Shown here piece after piece: positions 24,101 to 35,389 of a stretch of DNA of 64,000 bases. Position 1 is the stretch's first letter. Every line of letters begins with the position of its first letter. The translations under genes were made by a program, and so were the position numbers. The stretch is from Nepenthes gracilis (Eukaryota; Streptophyta; Magnoliopsida; Caryophyllales; Nepenthaceae): assembly GCA_033239525.1 (NCBI GenBank), contig BSYO01000025.1, positions 13,860,001-13,924,000 on the forward strand. Direction: 5' to 3'. Under the pieces are notes generated by a model. The model made no database searches, was not told the DNA's origin, and saw only the letters and a list, made by a program, of their open reading frames with translations.

Positions 24101-27100
24101 TTTTGCATTTTGTAAGGCACATTATTGTGTCACATTTATTAACATACCAACTTTGGATGACCTGGTACTTGAGAAGGGGCTCACCAACATAGCCCAATAC
24201 ATGTGTCTAAGTTGATAGGGAGGTTGCTACCCAAGTGCCATATATCAGTTCCATGTTCTTCACGGTATCATAATAGGATTAGAAGTCATACCACGGCTCA
24301 AGCTGTTGACATACTCGTAGGCGAAAGAATGGGTTATTTGAGGTGTCTTGCGAGGGTTTTGGAGGTGGGTAGCAAAATTCTTTATCACAGAATGTTGCAT
24401 TAGCTTTGCATGGCACATAGATTCTCACATTCTTGGCTCTACTTTGTACTGTTTGCCTTTCCCCTCACTCGAGGTCCCCATGAGATTACCAGTAAACAAC
24501 TTGACGAGAGGCCTGCTGCACGCTATGACTCAACAGCTTTAGCTTCAATTGCTGAATAGGTAGCTCTGAAATATTAGCTTAAAACTCTGCAACATTTGTC
24601 ACAGTTTTGTCTCACCACGTGCTTGTAGCCTTGCCAGTCAATGTCACTGGATATACCATATATCCAAACCATATCATGATACGGTACATATATGTTCTAC
24701 AAGAAAAATACATCACACATAAATCTATCATTGAGACTATCGAAATGGTATTAGTATTTGATAATGCGGACTACACTATTGAAATGTTTTATTAGTACGC
24801 AGACTTTTTTAATGTTACAAGCAGACTTTTTAATTTGGAGGGGGGGTTTGGTAACATAAGGAGAAAACTATTTATTGTTGTTTTTTGATTTTACATGGCA
24901 AATTTCAGGGACTGGGATCTTCATGTTTAGTTAGAATAGCTTATTTGCATGCATTTTTAACTCAATTTTTGTTAAGGTTTTGCATGCTTTGATTAAATTA
25001 AACATCTGTAGATTTTGTGTTTGATCAACTTCATTGATGGTAATCTAGATTACTAGAGCAATGGACTCAGTGTGATAGCTGCTTTAAATGGCGAAGGATC
25101 CCAGTTGACGTTTTACTTCCTCCAAAGTGGACGTGTGCAGAAAGTGTTTGGGACCAAAGCAGGTCATTTATCGGTCTTATAACCTTCTTTTCCACAAGCT
25201 GTGTGTGGTTCGTCAAGAAAAAAATCCTCATACCTTTCGGTTTGTTATTTCAGGTGCTCGTGTTCTGTTCCTGACGAATTGAGCCCATTGGAACTTGAAA
25301 ATTTCCTGCAATTAAGCAAAGGTGTGATTCAACTTTCTGTTTGAGTATTCTCCATTTTTGTCCTGAAAGGATGTCTCCCAATCATGGATTGAAATATCTG
25401 TATTATCTATATCGAATTATGTGTATTAGCATCGGATGGATCAAATGAATTGTTTATTTGCAAATTAGAACCTAGGGCAAATATTGGACATTATATTGGA
25501 GAATATCAAGATACATCGCCAATAATGAGACATACATTGAGATGTATCAATATCGGTGAATCAAATGAATAGTTTTTTTGCAAATTAGAACCTAGGGTAA
25601 ATATTGGACACTATATTGATATCAGGGTGCAGGCACCTGTATTTATCAGCCGATATTCTGTTTGTCGACCCATATTTCATTCTATGCTCCCAATTTAATC
25701 TATTTAGTTCATGAAATTTTAGTTGGGCTTGAAAGATTTGAATTAATGTAGTGTGTCTGTATGTCTGAAATAGAAAACTAGATCTAATTGGATAGGTGCT
25801 TTGCTTTTGCTTAGCCTGATTCTTTCTCTGCATAGGACTGTTCATGTATTAATTTAGGAGCGATTTTATGTCTGTGGGCATGGACATTTTTGAAATAGAA
25901 AACTGTCTGAAATAAAAACAATTTAGATATAAATTTGGTAATATTGAACTATAATTTTTTATTGACCCCACTGACATTTTTTTTTAATGAACCTATTAAG
26001 TATATTTATTGACTATTTTAACCTACTTATCTTTTTTAGATTAGTCGATTTTTCACCAACTTACCCGAAAAAAGTAACATAATTGTTTCAAATTTACTTT
26101 GTTACAAAATAGTAAAACTATAGAGTGGATTTTTCATGATAATTTTTTTAAAAAATCACTTTATATATTGACCGCACTAGGGGAAAAAAAAAACCTTTAT
26201 CAGTCCTTATGGATCCTCCTGCCTAATGGGCAAAAGATTTACCTATATAGAAAGGATTATTCATTCGAAGCAGTATGTTGAATTGATGAACCAAGTGGCA
26301 GCCTGAAAACCATTTTGTTCTTCTACTCCTTGCCCTGTCAAAAATCTATTGAATAAGTAATCTCTTGATTGTTTTCATTCAGAATAGGAAGAAATCCTGT
26401 GCTAGGCTAGTGAACATAGATGCAAATATTGGTTAATATATATCGATATTGGGTTCTCTGATTTGATATTTCTCGATACTATGATAATATCATGTTATGT
26501 TGTCGTATCAGTGTCATATTGCAATATTGATTGATAAGATACAGTTCTATCAGCTTATTATTTTTAAGAATTTTTTTTCTTTTCTATACATTTAATACCG
26601 ATATGTATCGTCCGATATATTTTATATCAATATGGCCACAACCAATATGATACCAATACCGATATTTTAATCTATGCTAGTGAAAGACTAGAACCCTCTC
26701 GTTGGCCCCACCACAGGCAGGTTTTCTTTTTTTCCTTCTCTAGTTGCAATGTTTGATTGATTTGTGGAAGTCAACCAGCTGTTTTGTGGACTGCTTTTTC
26801 TTTTACTGCAGTTTTCTATGCTTTCTACTTTTGATTACTTGCCTTTTTCTCAACACCATGGCCACGACCAGTTGCTTTGTAGGCTGCTCTTACTCTTACT
26901 ACTGCATTTTATGCTTTCTGCTTTTGACCACTTGCCTTTTTCTTACTGCCACTGTTTTTCTGCTTGATATCCGGTCTTCCCTAGAAATGAAGAAAAGAAA
27001 GGAGCTCCGAAAGTTGAAAACTACATTTGTGGGAAAAAGTAGTCCCTCTTTTATAGGGTAGTAGCTGAATATCTTAGTTCATTGCATGAAAAAGGTGGGA

Positions 27101-29211
27101 AAAGAAAACCCGAACAGGTTAGGGCAATTCGTATGAGTGAATCGGGGTGTGCCAATCAGATCCGCGATCTTGAATTTGATTTTTTTACTGCATACTTGGG
27201 CTTATCTGATGCATGGGTTTTTGGGGCGAGGGCATACATCCAGGTTAGTAGCTGAATATTTTAGTTCATTGCATGAAAAAGGTAGGAAAAGAAAACCGAA
27301 CAGGTTAGGACAATTGGTATGGGTGAATCGGGGTGTGGCAATCAGATCCGTGGTCATGAATTTGATTCCTTTTACTGCATACTTGGGCTTATCTGATGCA
27401 TGGTTTTTATGGGCAAGGCCATACACCCACAGTTTGGTTGATGATGGAAATTCTTTAGAAATTATGGCAATGGCTTAGTTCCTCTATTCTGGAGGCTTTT
27501 TGAACAATAGATGAACTTCAAGAGGTTGATGATAATTTATCATGTTAACCATTGCAATCTCTAAATTTTGAGATTTATACAAGAAAAATTTTCAGATTAT
27601 TTAAACAGTGGTATAGTATGCAAGACTTTACCGTTTGGGAAGGGCGAGGTTTAAGAACCGTTGTCTTTCTATTATAGAATGATTGCCTATGCTATTTGGA
27701 CATGTGATTTATAAGTCATGACAGAGTAATCTTACGTAAAGACTCAATCTGAAATTGTATAAAGAGATAACAATAAATTAAGAATTAAGAAATTTTTTTA
27801 TTAGGGGCAAGCTTCTCCCTATTTTTCATGAGATTTAAAATGGTTAGGGTAGAAATCGTTCAGCAAATACTAGGGCCTTCCAGCCAAACACTTGGGTCCC
27901 CTTCATGGTTGAAAACCTCGATATTGAGCAACATGTATCCGATACCCTTTTTTGTTAATTGCAACCTGGAAGGAATATCAGATGATATCGGCCAATATAC
28001 GTCGATATATTACAATTTTATCAAAAAACATGTATATCAAGTCAACTGATAGTGATTTATCTCTGTTGGTATCTTCCGTATTGGCAACTATTTCATTTGA
28101 TAGTCCTTGTGATTGAAAGCTCTATTATCTATCTATCTATTATCTGTATGTGACCTGTCACAACGGTAGAGTTGTCGTGTGACCTGATAATCACGGGTTC
28201 GAGTTGTAGAAACATCTTGCAGAATATGAGGGTAAGACCACGGACAATAAATACAGAGTAGTCCAACCTTTTCCGAATCCTGTGCATGGGAAAAGCTTCA
28301 TGCTTTTAAGTTCTTTTTATCTATTATTTGTCTATCACAGATATACAAGTATGATAATCAATGTGGAAGTACCTATAAAATAGCATATCATTCTTCCCGC
28401 AGAAATTTACATCTTAATAAGATGATGATACGCGTTGCTAATTTCGAATTCTTGCATAGATTTTAAGAAGAAGAGAATTGCAATGAGCCACGGGATGGCT
28501 CAAGATGAAGAATCAAATGGCCTTGATGCTCTTGCTAACGCAGCAGCTCTAGGAGACAACACGAGCGATCCGAGCCCTTCGTCTGTTGCCACCACCACCA
28601 AGCATCCCCGGCATCGTCCTGGGTGTTCGTGTATTGTCTGCATCCAACCCCCAAGTGGAAAGGGCAAACACAAGCCAACATGCACGTGCAACGTGTGCAC
28701 GACGGTTAAACGGCGTTTCAAAACCCTAATGATGAGGAAGAAGAAGCGACAGTCAGAGCAAGAAGTCGAGGTGGCAGCCCTTGGAAATGATTTGAAGCGG
28801 ACCCAAAAGCATGAACCGGAGGCCGACAGCACCGTCTTCAGACATGGCAGATCACAGCATGATGATCAGCCTGAGAACGAAGCCGCACCGGCTAACGATT
28901 TTTCAACCAACAGCCAAAGCCATGATTCGACCACCAGCAAGTGGCTCGACTTAAATAGCCATCCTGTCCACGAAGGAGATTCGCAAACTGAGTTAGCCCG
29001 TGTGAGCATGATGAGTCTTCTTCAATTAGCGAGCCTTCCTTTGGAGACATACATGAAGAAGAATGGCCTTACAAGCTTGACGTCGGAGCAGCAAGCCGGA
29101 GAGATTGAGGGGCAACTTGTTGACGATAACTGTACAGAACAAGAAGAACGACAAGAAATCAGAGATGATGAAAGCCCAATGCCGGATAAAAGCTTGAATG
29201 ATCCTCAATGA
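12149..29211 (+). CDS. VAL: HSI2/VAL-type B3 transcriptional repressor (frame break in exon 4)
   Basis: Coding exons by splice signals and phase: 12149-12261, 15360-15441, 15528-15630, 20042-20637, 20772-20868, 20971-21145, 21558-21634, 21853-22170, 22836-22885, 25049-25162, 25254-25321, 28460-29211; about 847 residues if exon 4 is read through. Order: N-terminal Cys-rich PHD-like finger (residues 1-95), linker with [16 protein letters not shown]3 DNA-binding domain (about 303-410, [14 protein letters not shown] and [11 protein letters not shown]), CW zinc finger (about 535-580), a second Cys-rich block (CSCIVC, CTCNVC; about 653-680) with a basic stretch, and a C-terminal EAR motif (LDLNSHP). 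Family members bind RY elements (CATGCA) and recruit Polycomb and deacetylase complexes to silence embryonic regulators and FLC. VAL1 versus VAL2 is not resolved. The linker after B3 is about 35 residues shorter than in the homologues I recall. Very long introns carry many mobile elements. The exon 4 break is described separately. Confidence 0.9.
13420..13735. repeat. Degenerate minisatellite, roughly 50-55-bp unit
   Basis: About five imperfect units with the pattern CCGC(C)CAAG...GTGCAT...TCTACCAAT in VAL intron 1. The 80-codon frame at 13489-13731 is composed of these units and is not thought to be a gene. Confidence 0.5.
14600..15250 (+). pseudogene. RTE-type LINE reverse-transcriptase relic
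   Basis: Conceptual translation across shifted frames gives [14 protein letters not shown], then [17 protein letters not shown], and near the end IRNERVHRK and [13 protein letters not shown]. These match in order the reverse-transcriptase core and C-terminus of the plant RTE-like LINE family ([19 protein letters not shown]...IED...LRWFGH). Several frameshifts and stops are present and the FADD catalytic box has decayed. It lies in VAL intron 1 in the sense orientation. Confidence 0.65.
15528..15630 (+). other. VAL: VAL exon 4 with +1 frameshift in the zinc finger
   Basis: The exon is 103 bases, while exon 3 ends and exon 5 begins in phase 0. It starts in frame as [10 protein letters not shown] and hits a stop about seven codons later. 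From 15559 the next frame reads [19 protein letters not shown], the expected continuation of the family's finger. One surplus base near 15556-15560 explains this. It could be a real mutation, giving a product of about 80 residues, or a consensus error. Leaving the exon out would restore the frame. Confidence 0.8.
16990..17985. mobile_element. Possible LTR-retrotransposon LTR remnant
   Basis: Contains a GGTTTTTCCCC...TTTTCAAAGGGTTTTTCC block and a terminal AATTGGAACCCAACA that resemble Copia-type LTRs, plus repeated GCGCATATATG / TGCATATGAGC phrases at both ends. No coding part or duplication was confirmed. Confidence 0.3.
18400..18740 (-). pseudogene. L1-type LINE reverse-transcriptase relic
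   Basis: Read on the minus strand, the segment gives LTGRDII, a DLKK block, [14 protein letters not shown], then RIR-stop-GDPTSS. In order these match the plant LINE reverse transcriptase signatures (GR-I, D-KKAYD, DW-FL--VL--FGF, RQGDPLSP). Frames change between blocks and the Q of RQGDP has become a stop, so it is dead. It lies antisense in VAL intron 3. Confidence 0.55.
22886..25048 (+). other. VAL intron 9 (2.2 kb)
   Basis: Contains the fold-back element 23675-23992; otherwise no recognisable content. Acceptor GGTAATCTAG at 25048 was chosen because it joins SSG to [11 protein letters not shown] in frame. Confidence 0.5.
23675..23992. mobile_element. Fold-back MITE-like element with long inverted arms
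   Basis: The left arm begins GTTTGATTCTAAGG and the right arm ends AAGAATCAAATAAG. The two arms are imperfect inverted copies over about 80-100 bases, both including GGTTTAC/GTAAACC. There is no coding capacity. The ends resemble hAT-type MITEs, but no clear target duplication was found. Confidence 0.55.
25440..25615. repeat. Short segmental duplication in VAL intron
   Basis: 25445-25492 and 25560-25608 share TTTGCAAATTAGAACCTAGGG and flanks including AAATATTGGAC. They are about 115-120 bases apart, separated by a CGATAT-type stretch. Confidence 0.65.
26420..26690. repeat. CGATAT-rich dispersed repeat
   Basis: Dense GATAT/ATATCGATA motifs ending with CCGATATGTATCGTCCGATA and an ATATGGCCACAACC-type tail. 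Recognisable relatives occur at 27920-28080, 32620-32880 and 45340-45690. Confidence 0.55.
27060..27430 (+). repeat. Tandem duplication, two ~185-bp units
   Basis: Units 27060-27243 and about 27246-27430 both run from GTAGCTGAATAT through AATCGGGGTGTG to a GGGC...CATAC(A)CCA end, with roughly 8-10% differences by eye. Each leaves an open frame (together 27137-27478), but no known family is matched and the reading frame changes between units. Confidence 0.75.
27920..28080. repeat. CGATAT-rich dispersed repeat fragment
   Basis: Short member of the family at 26420-26690, with AACCTCGATATTGAGC and ATATCGGCCAATATACG phrases. Confidence 0.4.
28148..28318 (+). mobile_element. Au-type SINE with target-site duplications
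   Basis: A tRNA-derived Pol III head with an A-box-like CGGTAGAGTTG and a B box GGTTCGAGTTG (28196-28206), then the Au SINE body (GAGGGTAAGACCACGGACAA, TGTGCATGGGAAAAGCTTC) and a T-rich tail. ATCTATTATCTGT (28135-28147) and ATCTATTATTTGT (28319-28331) flank it, a 12-of-13 duplication. It sits in VAL intron 11 in the sense orientation. Confidence 0.75.
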
Positions 29212-30979
29212 AATTCCTCTCCTCACCCGCCGCATATTTTTATAGTTTCTTTTCTTGATTTTCGGTTTTGTTGAGGCTATTCTTTCTCATATCATCATTA
29301 TCATCATTCTCATAAATATCAAGTTATTTTACTTTTTTAATAGTTGAGTTTATTTTAAAAATGATAAAAGGTAGATATTTAAGATGATATGTTAATGTGT
29401 TGTGTTAGTCTTAATTTTTCATATTATAAGAACAAATCTAAACCATTAGGAGGATAACAATGTTCCATATTTGAAGGTGATACCACAGTTAACATTACAT
29501 GTTGATGGCTTGTGTTTTGTATTGGTGGCACCATACACACTACTAAAAAGCTTGCAAGCTTTATCAAAAGATTGATTCATTCAAAGATCTAGATTAGAGG
29601 CCAGACAGCCTCTTTGCTTTTCTTATTCTTGCAGCTTAGTATTTCTGAATATTAATTACAAAACTTATAAGACCAAATGATGAAGTTAGTGTGATCTTTC
29701 CTAGGAACATATTTTGAAGCTGAGGCCCCGGGAATCGATGAAGTTATTTTATTGTGACAGAGGCCTTGTGTTCAAACGTCGGCAACAGCCATTATGTAAT
29801 GATATAAGTATAGATGGCTAAATCTGGTCCTCTCATATATGTAATGCGAGAGTTTTGTATACTTCATTTATTTATCTTCATAAAGCAGTTTAGTCTGACT
29901 TGTTTTTCGGCCTGTGAATAGTCCTGTGAACAATGCATGAATAGATACATTAAAAGGCTACCTAAAGGCTTATTTGTATGTTGGTTTAATGCATACTTGA
30001 TGGGCTCATTTAATAGTTTAGGTTTGGTTCGTTTACAAGTTTAGTCTGATAAACGAACATTGCAGCTCAGCTTGCTCGCTTATGCATAGAGAAATCGAAC
30101 TTGCACTTGAGTTTGCGGTTGGTTTGTTTATATATAAACAAATCAAGTCACGAACCAAGCCTAAACTTATATATATATATTTTATCAAACCGAGCTCAAA
30201 TAAAAAAATAAGGCTTGACTCGAGCTCGCTTATAATGTAAAGTTAACCAAACTAAGTATAAATTTATCTAGACTCGATTATGTTGACCATTGGTTTACCT
30301 TTCAAAACTTCAAATCAGAGGAGCTTGGCCATGAGCTTGCAAATACAACAAGAAAAACTCAAAAAATAGGCATTTGATTTGAAAAGGCATTAATATAAGT
30401 CTCTCTTTCTATCTAGAGCTAACTTATATATATATTATTTTATTTCTTTTGGTTAAAGGGAGGTGTATACTAAACTCGACTAATATGCATATTCAAGCTC
30501 ATCGACTTGGTATTAAGGGTTCGTGATTCATAGTCAAAACACACAAATAGCTATGTTTTTAACGTCCGAGTGTCTTGACATTTTGAGTATGGCGGCATTT
30601 AAAGCAAAATGAGATCCATTGATTAGATTTCTGGGAGGTGTCTCGAGGATTGATAATATTCATACTTTTCAGTTGCATTTGCGCTTTTGAATATGAGTGA
30701 TCAATTCAACCCTTTTTATATGGCTTCATCCTTTTAACATCCATTTGGGTCGATCCGTACGAGCACTATATATACAGATCAGAGTTTTTTTTAGTATGGT
30801 TACAAATTTATAAATTTATAATTTCTCTAACCGAGTAAATTTAAAACCATTGTATTATTATTTATTATAAACACATTACAAAACAATTATATTATTATTC
30901 TTATTTATTATTTGTTATATTAATTGATGCTCATGCAAAAAGGCCTCTTATATATCTCTAGAGAGAGAGAGAGAGAGGG
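29212..30979. other. VAL 3'UTR and intergenic DNA
   Basis: The first 100-300 bases are probably VAL 3'UTR; no certain polyadenylation signal was chosen. Around 30050-30300 is a low-copy CGAGCTC-rich dispersed-repeat-like stretch (ACCGAGCTC, GACTCGAGCTCGC). No gene. Confidence 0.5.
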
Positions 30980-30984
30980 GAGGG

Positions 30985-31165
30985 GGAGTTATTTTCAGAT
31001 TTAAATTATTTTTTTAAATAGATGATAGTAATTTAACTATTTTTTAAAAAAATTAATTAAAATTAATTATTAAATTATAATTATTTATTTAATAATAGAT
31101 CGCTCTCATTTAAAAAAAAAAAAAAACCACTCTATCTCTTTAAGATAGAGAACCCCCTTCAGAGT
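30985..31165. mobile_element. MITE-like element, copy 1
   Basis: AT-rich inverted arms (AAATAGATGATAGTAATTTAA against ATTAAATTATAATTATTTAT) next to a small hairpin CTCTATCT-CTTTA-AGATAGAG near 31121-31151. Same structure as 31895-32115 and 49600-49835. A GA tract (30960-30978) abuts the left side. Confidence 0.55.
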
Positions 31166-31894
31166 TAGAGGGGTTAAAATAATGAAATCCTTATATAGTA
31201 AATTAATAGCAATAGAAATTTCTTATTGATATGAAACCAAGTACATAAATAGAGCACAAAACGGTACTCATTACGACCAATATCCCTCTACGTGGATCTC
31301 ATATTTTTTTATTCTCATGCATATACATATACGTATACGTATACATATACACACGCATATAGATAAATATATGTATGCTGTCACACAATCTGCTGCCATC
31401 AAGGCACCATAATATCTCATCCAATCCTGCATCCAAAAAAAATATATATATTAGAAACATTAGAATATGCATAATGAGATTAAAAAATTACATACATCCA
31501 TACATATATATATATATATATATACGTATGTATATACGACACACATGCATTATCTGATAGGTGGCCCGACGTAGGAGCCTTTCTTTAGACATGGGATCTG
31601 AAAAGGTTAATGGTAGATATCTTTATCCTTGTGTTGTAGGGGCAATATTTTCGTATGTGGTTAGAATGACTATTAGCATTATAATCGAGCAATCTTACTA
31701 TTATATTAAGATTTGTGATTCCTGTATTATACTAGTCAGGTGTTTTTTAACGACTTTATAAGAAAAAAAATACAATTTTAGAATTCTTCTGACCTCGGAC
31801 TGATTTAATTAGATTAGTTGATAGTAATAAAATTTTTATTAAAAATAACACTTTATTAAAGTGAGAAGCTTTATATATCAAGCCACAAGCTTTT

Positions 31895-32115
31895 AAAACC
31901 CTGGAGCTCTATCTCTTAAAAAAATGGCGGCAATTTTATTCTTAATCTGAGTTATTTATTTTTAAATAGATAATTGTAATTTAATAATTTTTTAAAAAGT
32001 AAAAATGAGTTAAAATCAGTTATTAAATTATAACTATTTATTTAAAATAATTTGTTCAGATTCAGAGAAAAACGAACACAGTTTCTTTAAGAGACGGAGT
32101 CCCCCTCGTTCCGAA
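31895..32115. mobile_element. MITE-like element, copy 2, touching the LTP gene
   Basis: Inverted arms: GGAGCTCTATCTCTTAAA at the left and the reverse complement of CTTTAAGAGACGGAGTCCCC at the right, with inner arms around AATTTAATAA / TTATTAAATT. About 220 bases without coding capacity. Its right end lies under 20 bases from the LTP stop codon, so the LTP 3'UTR and polyadenylation site are probably inside it. Confidence 0.6.
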
Positions 32116-32131
32116 GAGGGGGAGGGCAGGC

Positions 32132-32491
32132 TTACTTGTTGCAGTTGACATGGGGGCCAATTCTGAAAGGAAGTGTGACTCCACAAGCCCCCAACAGCTT
32201 GCCCACTGCGCCATAATTGACACCGCTCACGCCCCTCGAAAGAGTTTTTAAGCAGTAGCAGGAAGTTCTGCGGTCGGATCTGGTGCGAAGGATGTACCTA
32301 AGCTGGCGGATCCCCCGGCAGCAAGGGCTACCCCAGGGTGGGGTAGACCCACGGCCTTGCACATAACTTACGCAACCTATTACTTTCTCAACCACGTAAC
32401 TACAAGTCAATCCTGCCGCTGCATGCGGCGCCGCCGCCACCATGCAGATTAGAATAACGCAAGTTACTTTGAGGACTGTGGAAATAGCCAT
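32132..32491 (-). CDS. Type-1 non-specific lipid-transfer protein
   Basis: 119 residues. Residues 1-26 form a signal peptide (hydrophobic core VILICMVAAA, AAA before the cleavage region), so the product is secreted to the apoplast. The mature part has the eight-cysteine pattern of nsLTP1: C30, C40, C57-C58, C78-x-C80, C103, C117, with spacing 9-16-19-1-22-13. In the family these form four disulfides around a hydrophobic tunnel that carries fatty acids, used in cuticle, wall or defence functions. The CC loop is Pro/Gly-rich and the third helix region is unusually Arg-rich. The frame is complete, no intron is seen, and a TATA box lies about 65 bases upstream. The exact role is not predictable. 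Confidence 0.9.
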   Translation of the reverse strand: MAISTVLKVTCVILICMVAAAPHAAAGLTCSYVVEKVIGCVSYVQGRGSTPPWGSPCCRGIRQLRYILRTRSDRRTSCYCLKTLSRGVSGVNYGAVGKLLGACGVTLPFRIGPHVNCNK

Positions 32492-32553
32492 GCTTAGTTG
32501 CCTGGCTTGAAGAAATGAACAGTGGATGATCTCAAAGTTAAACGGTTGAAGGG

Positions 32554-32561
32554 TATTTATA
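32554..32561 (-). promoter_or_regulatory. TATA box of the LTP gene
   Basis: TATAAATA on the minus strand, about 65 bases upstream of the LTP ATG, consistent with a short leader. Confidence 0.7.
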
Positions 32562-32619
32562 GAGATCTTAAGATGGCCGATAGCCAGCTAGTACGATTAC
32601 AATGAAGCCTTATTCCTTA

Positions 32620-32880
32620 ATATATAAATATTTATTGATATATATCAATATTAAAATCTCTAATATCGCAATAATATTACGATACGTTGAAATATCGACG
32701 ATATATCTGATATTTTGTCGATATATCGATTGATATGAGTATATTAGTTTATGATTTTTAAAATTTTTTAAATGCATTCGATAATAATATGTAATATCAG
32801 TTATATCTGATATTGATATGGTCACGACTGATATTAATACTAATACGGTCACGACTGTTATCGATATTTTCTTCCATCTA
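32620..32880. repeat. CGATAT-rich dispersed repeat upstream of LTP
   Basis: Phrases such as CGATATATCTGATATTTTG, TCGATATATCGATTG and ATATGGTCACGACTGATATT link it to 26420-26690. It begins about 60 bases beyond the LTP TATA box, so it forms part of the upstream region. Confidence 0.55.
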
Positions 32881-35389
32881 TATGATTCTTATTTCACTAT
32901 TTTTCAAATCTAGTATATCATCTTCTTAAGAGTAGAAGATATTTCAAATTGATTTTTTGTCACTTTATTGTAAGTTTTTTCTAATTTTATGTATATTTTT
33001 TTTATTTCTCTAGTCACAACTAACTTATTTTTTTTTTTTTTTACACATGCTTCATTTGAGAAACATTTTAAGTATTTGAACCACATCGATGTCATTATTT
33101 CATCTTATTTGTTATAAGTATAATTTATAAATATTTATGATTATTATTATTGCTTGTATAAATTATGTTTTAGTATAAACACGCTAATTCATCTTTGTAT
33201 TATCATATCTTCGATGCACAAATGAAGAAAACTACATTACATCCAAAATTTTGTTGCTTTGTGTTACCAACAAGTTATTTAATTAATGACATATAATATC
33301 TTATATTTCAATAATTCATCAAATCTAGCACAACTTTTTTTTTATAAAATTTTATGTGTCTTTGAATAATCTATAGTAATTTAAAAAGACATGATACTTT
33401 CGGTATGTTCTATAATTTTTCGGAGGAGCTAATCTATACAGTATGTAACTCCATAAATGCTTATAGTGGGAGCATTTAGGTGCCACCCCTAGCTAATGCT
33501 TTAGATTTCTATTTATTAATTAGTGCCCAACTTGATTATTTATTATTATTTTATTTGTAATTAATCTACGATTCATAATGGAAGAAAAAAATATACAATC
33601 GTAGGACTTTATATACTTGATTATAGGTATTCCTCGAGATCTAGAATAGGAGCCAAATCACTATGAGAATCCCATACAAAAGAGCAAAACGAAACATATA
33701 TAAGATATTAGTGTTAAAATTATCTTTTAAACATCTGCAAAAATGGTCGAATCAAATAGACCAAAAGAAGTATTAGGGATAGACCCTTGTAAAAAGAGGT
33801 GTCTATCTATTTTTATGTATGTCCATTGATATAAATAAGTTGATATAATATTTTATTTTTTAAGTAAGTAATTGAAAAAATAATTAAGCCTGATAATGGT
33901 GGCACACAGGTTTAATAAAATTGAACTACAATTAACATTTATCTGAGTGCCTTTAATCATGAGAGTGATGTTTTATTCAATGTCAAAGTTAATTTATTAC
34001 GACATGAAAGTTTTATGTTCCAATTATAAAAAATAGTATTTCTACAATAATATAAGTAAGACTGTTATATCTGATTCTCTTTAGATTATACGATATGAAA
34101 GTCTTATTAAACAATAGTTGTATGAACATGAGATTATTCGGACGGCCGTGGATTTAATGTAGAGGTCCACTCCATGGGAAAATGCTATGAACAACTATCC
34201 TATATTATTTGCCAATTAGCTAATATGACATTTATTATGTATAGTTGAGCTTAGTCCAACAATAGAATTGTAGCTCCTTCAATTTTTCTAGCCTTATCCT
34301 CATACTATAAACCTCTAGAACTAGAAAATTTTGTTAAATTAATGATTTTATAAAGTTTTTGAGTCAAACAAAGTTATATTTGATCATTTATTTTTTAACA
34401 TTTTCGTTATACTATTGATAATAAGCTGATGATCGGAGAATTAAAAGATTAAATAACAGTTATAGGGTATCGTGAGATTTGAGTTTGGCTTAAAATTTTG
34501 ATAATTTATAGCCACAAAATATAATTTTTAAGAGATTTTACATCTCCATAATTCATGAAAAAATAGTAACTTTATTTAGATAAATTGAATTAAACATAGA
34601 TGCTTAGGAATATCAGATCCCAAAAAATGCGAATCTTTTCTTTCTTTTTTTTTTCTTTTTTTATAAATGAACCATTTTTTAAATAGTTTTAAACATTTTT
34701 TGATTTAAAATCGAGATAATTACCTTGAGACTGTTGACAATAAACCGATAACTAGTTATTAGTATAATATTATTTTGGGATTAAAGCACAATTTGATTTT
34801 AATTTGATTCGACTACATTAAAATTCTTAAGCTCTAGCTAAATAAAAATTAAAATTCAGACAAAAATCAAGCTGTATATGTGTCAAATTTTTGTCCTATG
34901 CACTTAGCCCTAGCCGCAAGGTAAAGAGGAGCTAAACATGAAGGGTGAGCTATATGATATTTGACATTCCTATACATTTTTTGTGGGTAAATTTATAAAA
35001 AAATAAGTCTCACTATAGGCTTAGTTTTATATCATGTTAGAATCCTTTTTATTTTTTTTAATTGTTTTTACAATATCAATCGGCATTAAATGTTTTCTTG
35101 ATTGGCTTAGTTGAAATGATCCAAAATTCATAGAATTTAATCAAGATATATGTTATTATTATGGAGGGATGTAGTTAAAAAATTAGACCCAATTAATTTT
35201 TTAAGCCCAATATGGTTAAAGATGAAAGTGACTGGCTTGACCCGATTGTCTTAGATCATGAAAATTTTCATGTAATAAAAAACTTTCTTTTAATAAATAT
35301 TCTTAATTTAAATATATATTTAAATAATATTTTAATCTATATGTTATAAATTTGAAATATTTCATATATATAGTTAATACGTCCAAAGA
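32881..35389. other. Intergenic, AT-rich, nothing recognised
   Basis: Low-complexity sequence with long A/T runs (33020-33043, 34640-34665). No frame or repeat could be assigned. Confidence 0.55.

Larger units (their letters stand above)
25322..28459 (+). other. VAL intron 11 (3.1 kb): contents
   Basis: Holds a 125-bp-period duplication (25440-25615), two CGATAT-rich dispersed repeats (26420-26690, 27920-28080), a tandem duplication (27060-27430) and an Au-type SINE (28148-28318). No additional exon is required. Confidence 0.6.

Noticed and set aside
26744..27061. Membrane-protein-like frame, 105 codons, Leu/Phe-rich
   Set aside because: Made of a CTTTTGA-CTTGCCTTTTTCT internal repeat inside a VAL intron; hydrophobic by composition only.
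31317..31375. CRISPR-like short repeats (ATACGTATAC phrases)
   Set aside because: Simple alternating purine-pyrimidine microsatellite without spacers.
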